NCBI GenBank assembly: GCA_022763425.1
Contig: JALEGD010000001.1
Span: 1,147,323-1,211,322, forward strand
Length of the DNA: 64,000 nucleotides
Direction of reading: 5' to 3'
Source: Pelagibacteraceae bacterium
GTDB lineage: Bacteria; Pseudomonadota; Alphaproteobacteria; Pelagibacterales; Pelagibacteraceae
A program made the position numbers and the translations under genes. The notes under the pieces were generated by a model that saw nothing but the letters and a program-made list of their open reading frames with translations, ran no database searches and was not told the DNA's origin. Position 1 is the stretch's first letter. The number at the start of each line of letters is the position of its first letter. This document shows positions 13,257-22,794 of this stretch, one piece after another.

Positions 13257-14358
13257 TTTTGCTTTTTCTTATTTCTTCTGCTTTATTCTCAACCAGCTTT
13301 ACAATATGTTTAACAATATCATCACTTGGAACTTTGTGATCTTGAAGACCTGAAAGATACACCATGTTATTTCCTTTACCGCCACCAGTTAAACCAATAT
13401 CTGTTTGTGCAGCTTCACCTGGACCATTAACAACGCATCCAATGATAGAAAGTGTCATAGGTTCTTTTATATGAGAAAGTTTTTTTTCTAAAATTTCTAC
13501 AGTTTTAATTACTTCAAATGCTTGTCTTGCACATGAAGGGCAGGATATAATTTTTACACCTCTATTTTTTAAACCAAGACTTTTAAGAATTTCTAATCCA
13601 GCCTTTACTTCTTCAACAGGGTCTGCAGATAAAGATACTCTAATGGTATCTCCAATACCCTCTAGTAATAATAAACCAAGACCAATTGATGATCTGACTG
13701 TTCCAGAAAATAAACCTCCAGCTTCTGTAATTCCTAAATGTAAGGGGTAGTCACATTCCTTAGCTAATAATCTATAAGATCCCACTGCTAAAAAAATATC
13801 TGATGCTTTAACGCTAATTTTAAAGTTCTCAAAATTATTTTCTTCTAATAAAGCAATATTTTTTTTAGCACTTTCAACTAAAGCCTCAGGACATGGTTCT
13901 TTATATTTTTCTAAAATTTCTCTTTCTAACGATCCACCATTAACTCCTATTCTAATTGAACAATTATAATCTTTTGCAGCCTGGACTACCTCCGCTACTC
14001 TATCTTTGGAACCAATATTGCCTGGATTTATTCTCAAACAACTAGCACCTGCTTTGGCCGCCTCAATTGCTCTTTGGTAATGAAAATGAATATCTGCAAC
14101 AATAGGAACGTTAACCTGTTTAACTATTTCCTTTAGCGCCTTTGTAGAATCCTCATCTGGACAAGAAATTCTCACTATATCTGCTCCAGCTTCATGGATG
14201 GCATTTACTTGATGTACAGTTTTTAAAACATCGGTGGTTAGTGTATTTGTCATTGATTGTACAGATATTGGATTAGATCCGCCAATCTTAACCTCTCCAA
14301 CAGAAATTTCTTTTGACGCTCTTCTTTTAATATCTCTAAATGGTCTTACCGATGTCAT
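13243..14358 (-). CDS. ispG: 4-hydroxy-3-methylbut-2-en-1-yl diphosphate synthase
   Basis: This 371-residue protein belongs to the non-mevalonate isoprenoid pathway. It turns MEcPP into HMBPP using a [4Fe-4S] cluster. The cluster cysteines are in SCPSCARQ and in [11 protein letters not shown] near the C terminus, and the N-terminal TIM-barrel motif SVQSMTNT is conserved. It follows lysC by eight bases and overlaps prfA, so it sits in the lysC-ispG-prfA-prmC run. Confidence 0.95.
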   Translation of the reverse strand: MTSVRPFRDIKRRASKEISVGEVKIGGSNPISVQSMTNTLTTDVLKTVHQVNAIHEAGADIVRISCPDEDSTKALKEIVKQVNVPIVADIHFHYQRAIEAAKAGASCLRINPGNIGSKDRVAEVVQAAKDYNCSIRIGVNGGSLEREILEKYKEPCPEALVESAKKNIALLEENNFENFKISVKASDIFLAVGSYRLLAKECDYPLHLGITEAGGLFSGTVRSSIGLGLLLLEGIGDTIRVSLSADPVEEVKAGLEILKSLGLKNRGVKIISCPSCARQAFEVIKTVEILEKKLSHIKEPMTLSIIGCVVNGPGEAAQTDIGLTGGGKGNNMVYLSGLQDHKVPSDDIVKHIVKLVENKAEEIRKSKNVTN

Positions 14359-14366
14359 TTTTTAAT

Positions 14367-15584
14367 TTAATCTAATTCAAATGCAGAATGCAATGTTTTT
14401 ACAGCTAGCTCTGTATTTTTATCATCAATTAACACCGAAATTTTAATTTCTGATGTCGAGATTACTAATATGTTTATATTTTTTGAGGCTAAAGCGTTAA
14501 ACATCTTAAACGCAACTCCAGGGTAAGTTATCATTCCTGCACCAACAATTGATATTTTTGATACTTTACTATCTGTTGAAAGTTTATCATAACCAATATC
14601 AGATTTAAGATCACCAAGGATAGTCTCAGTTTTTTTTAAATCATCTCTTTTTATAGTAAAGGTGACATCAGTTTTTTGAGTTTCAGCTGAAATATTTTGC
14701 ACAATCATATCGACTACAATATTCTGATCATTAAGAGGTTTAAATATTGCAGAAGCTACACCGGGTTTATCTTTTACACCTACCAGAGTAACTTTTGCAT
14801 CATCTCTTGTATAAGCAACACCAGTAATTACTTTGTCATAAGAAATTTTATCTTCAGCTAAAATTTGTGTTCCATCTTTTTCTGGAGCAAATGTAGACTT
14901 TACATATATCTCAACATCATTCATCATTGCTTTTTGGACTGAGGAGCTTTGCATTACTTTTGCACCTAATGTTGCCATCTCTAACATCTCATCATAAGAA
15001 ATTTTTTCAATTTTTTTTGCTTGATCACAAATATCAGGATTAGTAGTAAAAACTCCTTCAACATCTGTATAAATTTCACATCGATCTGCATCTAGAGCTT
15101 TTGCTAAAGCCACTGCAGATGCATCTGAGCCACCTCTTCCGATTGTTGATATTCTTAATTTTTCAGACACGCCCTGAAAGCCTGGAACAACAACAACGTG
15201 ATCATTATTTAAATTTTCTAAAATAGGTTTTGAATTTACAGATATTATTCTACTATTTTTATGCTGACCTTCTGTAACTATAGGAATTTGCCAACCCAAC
15301 ATCGATCTTGCTTTTATACCCTTGTCTATCAAGCAAGCTGATAAAAGTGCCGAAGTTACCTGTTCGCCAGATGATAAAAGAACATCATATTCTTCATTGG
15401 AAAAATTGCTTGAAATAGCTTTTGATTTCTCGACCAAATCATTCGTAACGCCAGCCATAGCAGATACAATCACGGCTATTTTAAGACCTTCTTTTTTTTT
15501 ATTTACAATTATATCGGCAACATTTTTAATTCTATCGATATTAGCAACAGAAGTACCGCCAAATTTCATTACGATTGTAGTCAT
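14367..15584 (-). CDS. lysC: aspartate kinase
   Basis: This 405-residue enzyme phosphorylates aspartate, the first step toward lysine, threonine and methionine. The N-terminal motif KFGGTSVA and the later GRGGSDASA define the kinase domain (about 1-245). Two ACT-type regulatory domains follow (about 265-400), so allosteric feedback by lysine or threonine is expected. The alternative rightward frame inside its 3' half is a shadow. Divergent from ubiG. Confidence 0.95.
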   Translation of the reverse strand: MTTIVMKFGGTSVANIDRIKNVADIIVNKKKEGLKIAVIVSAMAGVTNDLVEKSKAISSNFSNEEYDVLLSSGEQVTSALLSACLIDKGIKARSMLGWQIPIVTEGQHKNSRIISVNSKPILENLNNDHVVVVPGFQGVSEKLRISTIGRGGSDASAVALAKALDADRCEIYTDVEGVFTTNPDICDQAKKIEKISYDEMLEMATLGAKVMQSSSVQKAMMNDVEIYVKSTFAPEKDGTQILAEDKISYDKVITGVAYTRDDAKVTLVGVKDKPGVASAIFKPLNDQNIVVDMIVQNISAETQKTDVTFTIKRDDLKKTETILGDLKSDIGYDKLSTDSKVSKISIVGAGMITYPGVAFKMFNALASKNINILVISTSEIKISVLIDDKNTELAVKTLHSAFELD

Positions 15585-15652
15585 TTTATTAATAAAAATT
15601 TGTACTTAAATACTCTTCAGTTATAAATTAAACAATACCAACGACAAAAAAT

Positions 15653-16384
15653 ATGCAAACAAAAAACACAGCAAATAAAGAAGAAATCGAAAAGTTTAAC
15701 AAACTCGCTGAAGAATGGTGGAATCCAAAAGGTAAATTTGCACCATTACATAAATTTAATCCTGTAAGACAAGAATATTTAGTAAATGAAATATCAAGTC
15801 AATTCGCAAAAGACTTAGATCAAAGCAAACCCTTCGATAATTTAGATATACTTGATGTAGGCTGTGGTGGTGGACTTCTATGTGAACCGCTTTGCCGTCT
15901 TGGCGCTAATGTTACTGGAATAGATGCCGCAAAAACAAATATTGAAGTAGCCAAAATTCATATGAAACAAAATGATCTAAAAATTAATTATATCAACATT
16001 AAGCCAGAAGAAATTGTAGATCAAAAGTTTGATGTCATTTTATGTATGGAAATTATTGAACACGTTGAAAATGTAAATTTTTTTATTGAGAGCTGTGTAA
16101 ACTTATTAAAACCTAATGGAATTATATTTTTTGCTACTTTAAATAAAACACTTAAGTCATTTGCCTTAGCTATAGTTGGAGCTGAATATGTTTTACGTTG
16201 GCTTCCAATTGGAACACATGATTGGAAAAAATTTATATCACCAAACGATATAATTAATAAAGTTTCAAAACATCTTCTTACTCATATAGAAACTAAAGGT
16301 GTTATATTTAATCCCTTTAAAAATAAATGGAGTTTAAGTAGCGATACTGATGTAAATTATATGTGTTATTTTAAAAAAAATTAA
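15653..16384 (+). CDS. ubiG: ubiquinone biosynthesis O-methyltransferase
   Basis: This 243-residue SAM-dependent methyltransferase performs both O-methylations in ubiquinone synthesis. The N-terminal EEWWNPKGKFAPLHKFNPVR is the UbiG signature and LDVGCGGGLLCEPL (about 66-79) is the SAM site. The C-terminal region with GTHDWKKFISP also matches the family. It overlaps the convergent DUF1178 gene by four bases. The lysC-ubiG divergent pair is common in Alphaproteobacteria. Confidence 0.94.
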   Translation: MQTKNTANKEEIEKFNKLAEEWWNPKGKFAPLHKFNPVRQEYLVNEISSQFAKDLDQSKPFDNLDILDVGCGGGLLCEPLCRLGANVTGIDAAKTNIEVAKIHMKQNDLKINYINIKPEEIVDQKFDVILCMEIIEHVENVNFFIESCVNLLKPNGIIFFATLNKTLKSFALAIVGAEYVLRWLPIGTHDWKKFISPNDIINKVSKHLLTHIETKGVIFNPFKNKWSLSSDTDVNYMCYFKKN

Positions 16385-16803
16385 TTATTTGCCTTATCAA
16401 TCCAAGGTACAGTATTTACTTCAATTCCCTCGTCCAAAAGCTCCTCGGTTTGTTCAGGAGTGGCTTTTCCATAAATACTTCTTACATTTTTTTTGTCATA
16501 ATGAATTGATCTAGCTTCAGATACAAAATTATCTCCAACGTATTCTGCATTTTTTTCAACGTAATCCCGCAGATCTCTTAATTTTTTGTTTACTGTTTTA
16601 TAAAATTCTTCTTGCTTGTTTTTTTTTGTATCAACTTTTTTAGAAGCAATTTGAGGCGCCATTAATTGTTTGGAAATATTATTTGATTTTCCGCACTGAC
16701 AAGAAAGCATTTTTTTCTTTTCTAAGCGGTCATATTCTTTTGAACTTGAAAACCAACTTTCAAATTCTACTCCACACTCACATTTCAAATGATATTTAAT
16801 CAT
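16381..16803 (-). CDS. DUF1178 family protein
   Basis: The 140-residue protein starts with MIKYHLKCECGVEFESWF and has a second CQCG pair at about residue 35, typical of DUF1178. The paired cysteines may bind zinc. The C-terminal half is charged and helical. Function is unknown; the family is widespread in Alphaproteobacteria and often near ubiG and NUDIX genes. Confidence 0.85.
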   Translation of the reverse strand: MIKYHLKCECGVEFESWFSSSKEYDRLEKKKMLSCQCGKSNNISKQLMAPQIASKKVDTKKNKQEEFYKTVNKKLRDLRDYVEKNAEYVGDNFVSEARSIHYDKKNVRSIYGKATPEQTEELLDEGIEVNTVPWIDKANN

Positions 16804-16845
16804 ATAATCAAAGTAATATTGAAAAGTATTTTTTCAATGTTTAAA

Positions 16846-17373
16846 TTATTTTTTTTCAAAAAAAAGAATAACGCGACCTAATGTAATCCCAAATTTTTTA
16901 ACTTTTGCAATATTTATCAAGTAACCATCCTCTTGCAAAAACATCCAGTCATCAAATTTTACATTTAAAGTACTATTTCCGACTTTTAACTTAAATCCGT
17001 ATTTCCAATTAAATGCATTTCCACTCACTGAACCACTTGCGGTACCAATAACACCATCAGCATATCCAAAATAATGGTTTGGATCATTCTGATCTTTCGT
17101 TAATTTCCATTCTCTATAATCCTTGGCTCCATCATCATAAATAAAATCTTCTTTTAAAATTAAATATTTTCCGTCCCAAGATCCATCAATAAAAACTTTA
17201 AAACTTTTTTTTATATTTCCAAAACGATCTTCAAATATACCTCTGGCAATAGTTTTTCCGTTAAAATACTCTTCCAACTTTAGAATAGGTTTTTTATCTT
17301 TGTAATCTTCTAGTTTCATATTTGAACAAGCGTTAATTAAGAGAAAAATAAAAAGGTAAATAATATTTTTCAT
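16846..17373 (-). CDS. DUF3833 lipoprotein
   Basis: The 175-residue protein has a signal peptide ending in the lipobox LINAC (Cys at residue 16), so it should be lipidated and periplasmic or membrane-anchored. The FNG...G.FEDRFG and DWMFLQEDG blocks fit DUF3833, a lipocalin-like beta-sheet family of unknown role. Its ATG overlaps the stop of the NUDIX gene by four bases, which suggests coupled translation. Confidence 0.82.
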   Translation of the reverse strand: MKNIIYLFIFLLINACSNMKLEDYKDKKPILKLEEYFNGKTIARGIFEDRFGNIKKSFKVFIDGSWDGKYLILKEDFIYDDGAKDYREWKLTKDQNDPNHYFGYADGVIGTASGSVSGNAFNWKYGFKLKVGNSTLNVKFDDWMFLQEDGYLINIAKVKKFGITLGRVILFFEKK

Positions 17374-17777
17374 ATTTCATAATACCCATCTTTTAATCTT
17401 TTTAAAATCAATAAACCACCGTCTAAAAACTTTTTTGGATAGGGACCTTTAATATTTAGCCAAGAAAAATCTTTTGTATCCTTGTTTCTTATTTTTCCAT
17501 GCCATTTTTCTGTACAAAAAACACTCATCATAATAAAATTTTTTTTATCATAGGTATGATTGACTAAATCCAAATTAATTAAATCTTGTATTTTAATTCG
17601 AACACCCAATTCTTCAAAAAGTTCTCTCTTTATAGCTTCTTCAAAAGTTTCATTTTTTTCTAATTTTCCTCCAGGAAATTCCCAGTAATCACCAAAATAT
17701 TTTTTTGAAGGTCTTTTTGTAAAAAGAACTTTTTTATTTTTTTTTAGTATACAAACTGCAACAAAAGTAAAATTCAC
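17370..17777 (-). CDS. mutT: NUDIX hydrolase, MutT-like
   Basis: This 135-residue protein is nearly all NUDIX domain. The box is complete at about residues 36-58, with GGKLEKNE followed by REL.EELGV. The small size and the N-terminal VAVCILKKNKKVLFTKRP resemble MutT, which removes 8-oxo-dGTP from the nucleotide pool. Another pyrophosphohydrolase substrate is possible. It directly abuts argJ and is likely co-transcribed with it. Confidence 0.85.
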   Translation of the reverse strand: MNFTFVAVCILKKNKKVLFTKRPSKKYFGDYWEFPGGKLEKNETFEEAIKRELFEELGVRIKIQDLINLDLVNHTYDKKNFIMMSVFCTEKWHGKIRNKDTKDFSWLNIKGPYPKKFLDGGLLILKRLKDGYYEI

Positions 17778-19040
17778 TTAATTTCTATAATCTGCATTTA
17801 TTGAAATATACTTATGAGTAAGATCACAAGTATAAGCCGAAAAACCCGATTTCCCAATGCCAAGATCAACTGACAGTTTTATTTCACATCCTTTCATATA
17901 TTTTGAGGCTAAACTTTCTTTATAAGCTTTTGAAATATTCCCAGATTTAAAAATAATTTGATTACCTAATTTTAAATTTATTTTGTCAATATTTGTACTG
18001 ACTTTAGATTTTCCTATAGCCATTAAAATTCTACCCCAGTTTGGATCTTCTCCAGCAATTGCAGTTTTAAATAATTGTGAATTTGCAATTGAAAAAGCTA
18101 TTTGCTTTGCATCTTTTTTGTTTTGGGCTCCTGTTACATTAATTTCTATTAATTTGCTTGCTCCTTCGCCATCTATTGTAATTTGTTTTGCTAAAGACAT
18201 CATAACTTCATTTAATTTACTCTCAAAATTTTTATATTCTTTAGATTTTAAATTAGTAATTTTTTTATTATTTGCTTTTGCAGTAGAAAAAATTAGCACC
18301 ATATCGTTTGTTGATGTGTCCCCATCAACACTTATTGCATTAAATGTGTTTTCTAAATTATTTTTTAAAGCTACTTTTAATAGCTGATTTGAAATATTCA
18401 AATCTGTAAAAATAAAACCAAGCATTGTTGCCATGTTAGGAAATATCATGCCAGAACCCTTTGCTATTCCCGCAATATTTATTTTTTGGTTTTTAATTTT
18501 AAATGATTTGCTACTTAACTTTGCTATTGTATCGGTAGTCATTATTGCTTTAGCAGCCTTAATCCAAATATTACTAGATGAAGGTTTCATCCTATTTATT
18601 AAGTCTGGTATTTTTTTTTCTATCTTTTCGATTGGAAACCTTTCGCCAATAACTCCAGTTGAGGCACAGTAAAACTCTATATCTTTTAATTTAATTTGAT
18701 TAGATATTTTTTTTTGAATTTTTTTTATAGAATTTAAACCTTGTATCCCAGTTAAAGCATTAGCATTTTTTGTATTAACAAATAGAGCCTTAACTTTGTT
18801 TGATTTTGACAATTTATTCCATTTAATACATTCTGCAGCAGCTGTAGATTTGGTGAATACACCTGCATGATTAGCTCCATCTTCAAAATAAAATAAACAA
18901 AGATCATTTCTCTTCTTTTTTTTATAAAGATTAGCGCTATTAGTTGATATTTTTAGACCCTTGATGTTTGGTAGGTCTACAAAAAGGCCATTTTTTTTTA
19001 GAAAATGACTTTTGAAAAATTTTTTTAGTTTTAAATCCAT
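17778..19040 (-). CDS. argJ: bifunctional glutamate N-acetyltransferase / amino-acid acetyltransferase
   Basis: This 420-residue enzyme recycles the acetyl group of N-acetylornithine to glutamate in arginine synthesis. The self-cleavage site that yields alpha and beta chains is intact: KGSGMI followed by PNMATMLG, with nucleophile Thr205. The C-terminal GEDPNWGRI motif is also present. ArgD and ArgF lie about 19 kb to the right, so arginine genes are split. Divergent from secA. Confidence 0.95.
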   Translation of the reverse strand: MDLKLKKFFKSHFLKKNGLFVDLPNIKGLKISTNSANLYKKKKRNDLCLFYFEDGANHAGVFTKSTAAAECIKWNKLSKSNKVKALFVNTKNANALTGIQGLNSIKKIQKKISNQIKLKDIEFYCASTGVIGERFPIEKIEKKIPDLINRMKPSSSNIWIKAAKAIMTTDTIAKLSSKSFKIKNQKINIAGIAKGSGMIFPNMATMLGFIFTDLNISNQLLKVALKNNLENTFNAISVDGDTSTNDMVLIFSTAKANNKKITNLKSKEYKNFESKLNEVMMSLAKQITIDGEGASKLIEINVTGAQNKKDAKQIAFSIANSQLFKTAIAGEDPNWGRILMAIGKSKVSTNIDKINLKLGNQIIFKSGNISKAYKESLASKYMKGCEIKLSVDLGIGKSGFSAYTCDLTHKYISINADYRN

Positions 19041-19116
19041 TAGTTTAAAAGTTGATATTTTTAGGGTTTATAAGATACATAAGCAGAATTTACTATTATT
19101 AAAAAAGCACTTAACT

Positions 19117-21708
19117 ATGAAACTTAATTTCTTAAATAAATTATTTGGTTCTACAAATGATAGAAAAATAAATGCTTTAAGACCAATTATTGAAAAAATT
19201 AATGGTTTAGAAAAAGAAATAGAAAAAATATCTGATAATAATTTTATTGAAAGAACTAATAATCTTAAAAAAATAGTAAGTGACAATGGAGATTTAGATA
19301 AAGTGTTACCTGAAGCTTTTGCTTTAGTCAGAGAGGCAAGCAAAAGGACTATTGGCCAAAGACACTATGATGTTCAGTTAATGGGTGGAATTGTTCTCCA
19401 TCAAGGGAAAATTTCTGAAATGAAAACTGGTGAAGGTAAAACTTTGGTTGCCACCCTGGCAGCTTATTTAAATGCCTTAACTGACAAAGGCGTTCATATT
19501 GTAACTGTGAATGACTACCTTGCAAAAAGAGATTCTGAGTGGATGGGACAAATTTATAAATTTTTAGGTTTAACCGTTGGTTGCTTAACTAATGAAACTC
19601 CTGATGAAGATAGAAAAAAAATTTATCAATCAGATATAGTTTATGGAACTAATAACGAATTTGCTTTTGACTACTTAAGAGACAATATGAAACTTTCGTT
19701 AGACGAAATGGTTCAAGGAGAATTTAGCTACTGTATAGTTGACGAGGTTGATAGCATATTAATTGATGAGGCTAGAACACCACTTATAATATCAGGACCA
19801 ACTGAAGATACCTCAACTGAATATTTTTTGTGTAATAAAATTGTAAATGAATTAAGCGAAGATTTTTATCAAAAAGATGAAAAAGATCGAAATATAACTC
19901 TAACTGATCTTGGTGTAGATGCAGTTGAAAAAAAATTAGCGAATGTAAATTTGCTTCAAGGTGATAACTTTTACGATCCTAGAAATATTTCCCTAGTACA
20001 TCATATAAACCAATCCTTAAAAGCAAATAAATTATTTCAAAAAGATAAGGACTACATTGTAAGAGATAATGCTGTTCAGATTATTGATGAATTTACAGGT
20101 CGTGTTCTAGATGGAAGAAGATATTCGGATGGTCTCCATCAAGCCATCGAGGCTAAGGAGGGTGTTCCGATACAAAATGAAAATCAAACTTTTGCATCTA
20201 CGACATATCAAAATTATTTTAGACTTTACAAAAAACTGTCTGGTATGACTGGAACTGCGATGACAGAAGCTCAAGAGTTTTATGATATCTATAAACTTGA
20301 TGTTGTTGATATGCCCACAAACGTTCCGGTTAAAAGGTTAGATTTAAATGATCAAATTTATAGAACTGAAAAAGAAAAGGTAAATGCAATTATTGAAAAT
20401 ATTAAAGAGGCAAATAAAAATGGCCAGCCTGTTTTAGTTGGAACAACCAGTATTGAAAAATCAGAAGAACTTTCTAACTATTTAAAGAAAAATAATTTAA
20501 AACATAATGTTTTAAATGCCAAACAGCACGAAAAAGAAGCTTCAATCATTGCGCAAGCTGGAAGGTTAAAAGCAATAACTATTGCAACCAATATGGCTGG
20601 ACGTGGTACTGATATTCAACTTGGTGGTAACTTAGAGCTTAGAAAATTAGAATCATCTAACAAAGATCAAGAAGAAATTAATTTTAAAGAAGAAAAACAA
20701 AAAGTCATGGATGCTGGTGGTCTATTCGTTATAGGAACTGAAAGACATGAAAGTAGAAGAATTGATAATCAATTAAGAGGTCGATCTGGTCGACAAGGTG
20801 ATAATGGTAAATCTATTTTCTTTTTAAGCTTAGAAGATGATTTAATGAGAATTTTTGGATCTGAAAGAATTGACTCAATGTTGCAAAAATTAGGCTTTAA
20901 AGAAGGTGAAAGTATCGACCACCCCTGGATTAATAAGGCATTGGAAAAAGCTCAACAAAAAGTTGAGGGTAGAAACTTTGATATTAGAAAATCATTATTA
21001 CAGTTTGATGATGTTATGAGTGATCAAAGACGTGTCATTTATGAACAAAGATTAGAGATTCTTAAGACTGAGGATATATACCGTACTACAAATAATTTCT
21101 TTGAAGATGTGTCTAACGATATAATTGACTACTCAAAACTACCAGAAGAAAATTTAGATAAAGGAATTCTAAAATCAAGAATTGAAAGAATTTTAGGAGC
21201 TAAATTAAATGATACAGATATTGATGACTTCATTCAACTTAATCAGGACGAAAAGATAAAAAAGTTAAAAACAAAATTTGAAGACAAAAGGAAAGATAGG
21301 ATTAGCAAAGTTGGGGACGAGGTAAATAAAGATATTGAAAAGAAAATATTTTTACAAAATTTAGACTTTGAATGGCGTAGTCATCTTCAATATTTAGAAC
21401 AATTAAGACAAGTTATTGGTCTACGTGGTTATGGTCAAAAAAATCCAATTGATGAGTATAAAAGAGAAAGCTTTAATTTATTTCAACAACTTCTGGAAAA
21501 AATAAAGGAAAATATAGTTATCTTTCTATCAAATATTGAAGTTACTATTGCAGAACAAATGCAAAAAGAACTTTCAAAAGATGTTTCAAAAGTTAATAGA
21601 CCTGAAGGTTGCTTGCTTGAAAGTTCTGATAAGAATAAAATCTCGAGAAATGAAAAATGTCCTGCAACAGGTAAAAAATTTAAATCTTGCTGCGGATCTC
21701 TAGTTTAA
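19117..21708 (+). CDS. secA: preprotein translocase ATPase subunit
   Basis: I chose the start at 19117 because MKLNFLNKLFGSTNDRK matches the SecA N terminus; an in-frame ATG at 19012 would overlap argJ. The 863-residue product has GEGKT (Walker A, about residues 104-108), DEVDSILIDEARTPLIISG and ATNMAGRGTDI, so both nucleotide-binding folds and the preprotein domain are complete. It drives export through SecYEG. The C-terminal SEC-C zinc tail is atypical: CPATGKKFKSCCG lacks the second cysteine of the usual CPCGSGKKYK.C form. It overlaps the convergent accA by nine bases. Confidence 0.97.
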   Translation: MKLNFLNKLFGSTNDRKINALRPIIEKINGLEKEIEKISDNNFIERTNNLKKIVSDNGDLDKVLPEAFALVREASKRTIGQRHYDVQLMGGIVLHQGKISEMKTGEGKTLVATLAAYLNALTDKGVHIVTVNDYLAKRDSEWMGQIYKFLGLTVGCLTNETPDEDRKKIYQSDIVYGTNNEFAFDYLRDNMKLSLDEMVQGEFSYCIVDEVDSILIDEARTPLIISGPTEDTSTEYFLCNKIVNELSEDFYQKDEKDRNITLTDLGVDAVEKKLANVNLLQGDNFYDPRNISLVHHINQSLKANKLFQKDKDYIVRDNAVQIIDEFTGRVLDGRRYSDGLHQAIEAKEGVPIQNENQTFASTTYQNYFRLYKKLSGMTGTAMTEAQEFYDIYKLDVVDMPTNVPVKRLDLNDQIYRTEKEKVNAIIENIKEANKNGQPVLVGTTSIEKSEELSNYLKKNNLKHNVLNAKQHEKEASIIAQAGRLKAITIATNMAGRGTDIQLGGNLELRKLESSNKDQEEINFKEEKQKVMDAGGLFVIGTERHESRRIDNQLRGRSGRQGDNGKSIFFLSLEDDLMRIFGSERIDSMLQKLGFKEGESIDHPWINKALEKAQQKVEGRNFDIRKSLLQFDDVMSDQRRVIYEQRLEILKTEDIYRTTNNFFEDVSNDIIDYSKLPEENLDKGILKSRIERILGAKLNDTDIDDFIQLNQDEKIKKLKTKFEDKRKDRISKVGDEVNKDIEKKIFLQNLDFEWRSHLQYLEQLRQVIGLRGYGQKNPIDEYKRESFNLFQQLLEKIKENIVIFLSNIEVTIAEQMQKELSKDVSKVNRPEGCLLESSDKNKISRNEKCPATGKKFKSCCGSLV

Positions 21709-22791
21709 GAAAAAAAACAGCCCTAATAATGCAGCTAGAGATAATATTAGAGTTATATAAATTACTTTTTTATTTTTATTAAAATTATCTTTTATCTTTC
21801 TGTTACTGAAACCATCAAAAGAAACAATATCGGCTGGTAAATTATTGCCAACATTTTTAAACTTCTCTGTTCTTTCATTCATAACTTCATTTGAAGATTT
21901 AGATTTGTAATATTGGATATGACTTGAAAGTTCTTGTTTTATTTTACTAGACATTAAATCTGGATTTCTATGAGCTCCACCTTTTGGTTCAATCAAAATA
22001 CCATCAATAATTTCATATTTATAAAGATCTTGAGCAGTTAAATGCATTGCCTCAGCAGCGTCTTTAGATTTCGTCGCGTCTTTCCATAATATGGATGCGC
22101 ACCCTTCTGGAGAAATTACAGAGTAAATAGAATGTTCTAACATTAAAACTTTGTTCGAAGTTGCCAAAGCTATAGCGCCTCCTGAGCCTCCTTCGCCAAT
22201 TACGATTGAAATAATTGGAACTTTCAAACTTAAACAACAATTAATTGATTGAGCTATTGCTTCCGCCTGCCCTCTTTCCTCAGCACCCTTCCCTGGGTAA
22301 GCACCTGGTGTATCTATAAATGTAACAACAGGAACATTGTAATTTTCGGCCAATTTCATGAGTCTTATACATTTTCTATAACCCTCAGGTCTCATCATTC
22401 CAAAATTTCTCTTAATTCTTGACTGGGTGTCATTTCCTTTTTCCTGACCAATGACCAAAACTGACTCGCCGTTTATTTTTGCAAAACCAGTAATCGCGGC
22501 ATCATCCTCTCCAAAATTTCTATCACCAGATACTTGCTGAAAGTTCTCAAAAATAGATGAAATATAAAATTCAGCTTTAGGTCTATTTTCATGCCTAGCA
22601 ATTTTAGTTTTTTTCCAACCATCAAGATTAGAGTATATTTCATCAATTTTTAATTTGATCTTATTTTCTAATTCGTCGATTTGAGAATTATTTACAGACG
22701 AAAGGCCTCCCTCTTCATTGAAAGGGTGTTTTAACTCTTCCAGGTTTTTATCAAGTTGTTCAAGATCTTTTTCAAATTCTAAATATTGCAT
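21700..22791 (-). CDS. accA: acetyl-CoA carboxylase carboxyltransferase subunit alpha, with C-terminal membrane segment
   Basis: This 363-residue protein is AccA for about 315 residues. It has conserved GGSGGAIALA and SVISPEGCASILWKD, which position acetyl-CoA and the oxyanion hole for malonyl-CoA formation. The enzyme usually ends near residue 317. Here a charged linker leads to a hydrophobic stretch, VIYITLILSLAALLGLFFF, at the very C terminus, which reads as a transmembrane helix. It could tether carboxyltransferase to the membrane; that is inference. Confidence 0.93.
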   Translation of the reverse strand: MQYLEFEKDLEQLDKNLEELKHPFNEEGGLSSVNNSQIDELENKIKLKIDEIYSNLDGWKKTKIARHENRPKAEFYISSIFENFQQVSGDRNFGEDDAAITGFAKINGESVLVIGQEKGNDTQSRIKRNFGMMRPEGYRKCIRLMKLAENYNVPVVTFIDTPGAYPGKGAEERGQAEAIAQSINCCLSLKVPIISIVIGEGGSGGAIALATSNKVLMLEHSIYSVISPEGCASILWKDATKSKDAAEAMHLTAQDLYKYEIIDGILIEPKGGAHRNPDLMSSKIKQELSSHIQYYKSKSSNEVMNERTEKFKNVGNNLPADIVSFDGFSNRKIKDNFNKNKKVIYITLILSLAALLGLFFFLN

Positions 22792-22794
22792 TTT

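Noticed and set aside
15322..15609. 95-codon rightward ORF opposite lysC
   Set aside because: It is antisense to a strongly conserved gene, with composition of a shadow frame.
19012..19116. Upstream in-frame extension of secA
   Set aside because: The family N terminus is at 19117, and the longer form would overlap the divergent argJ start.
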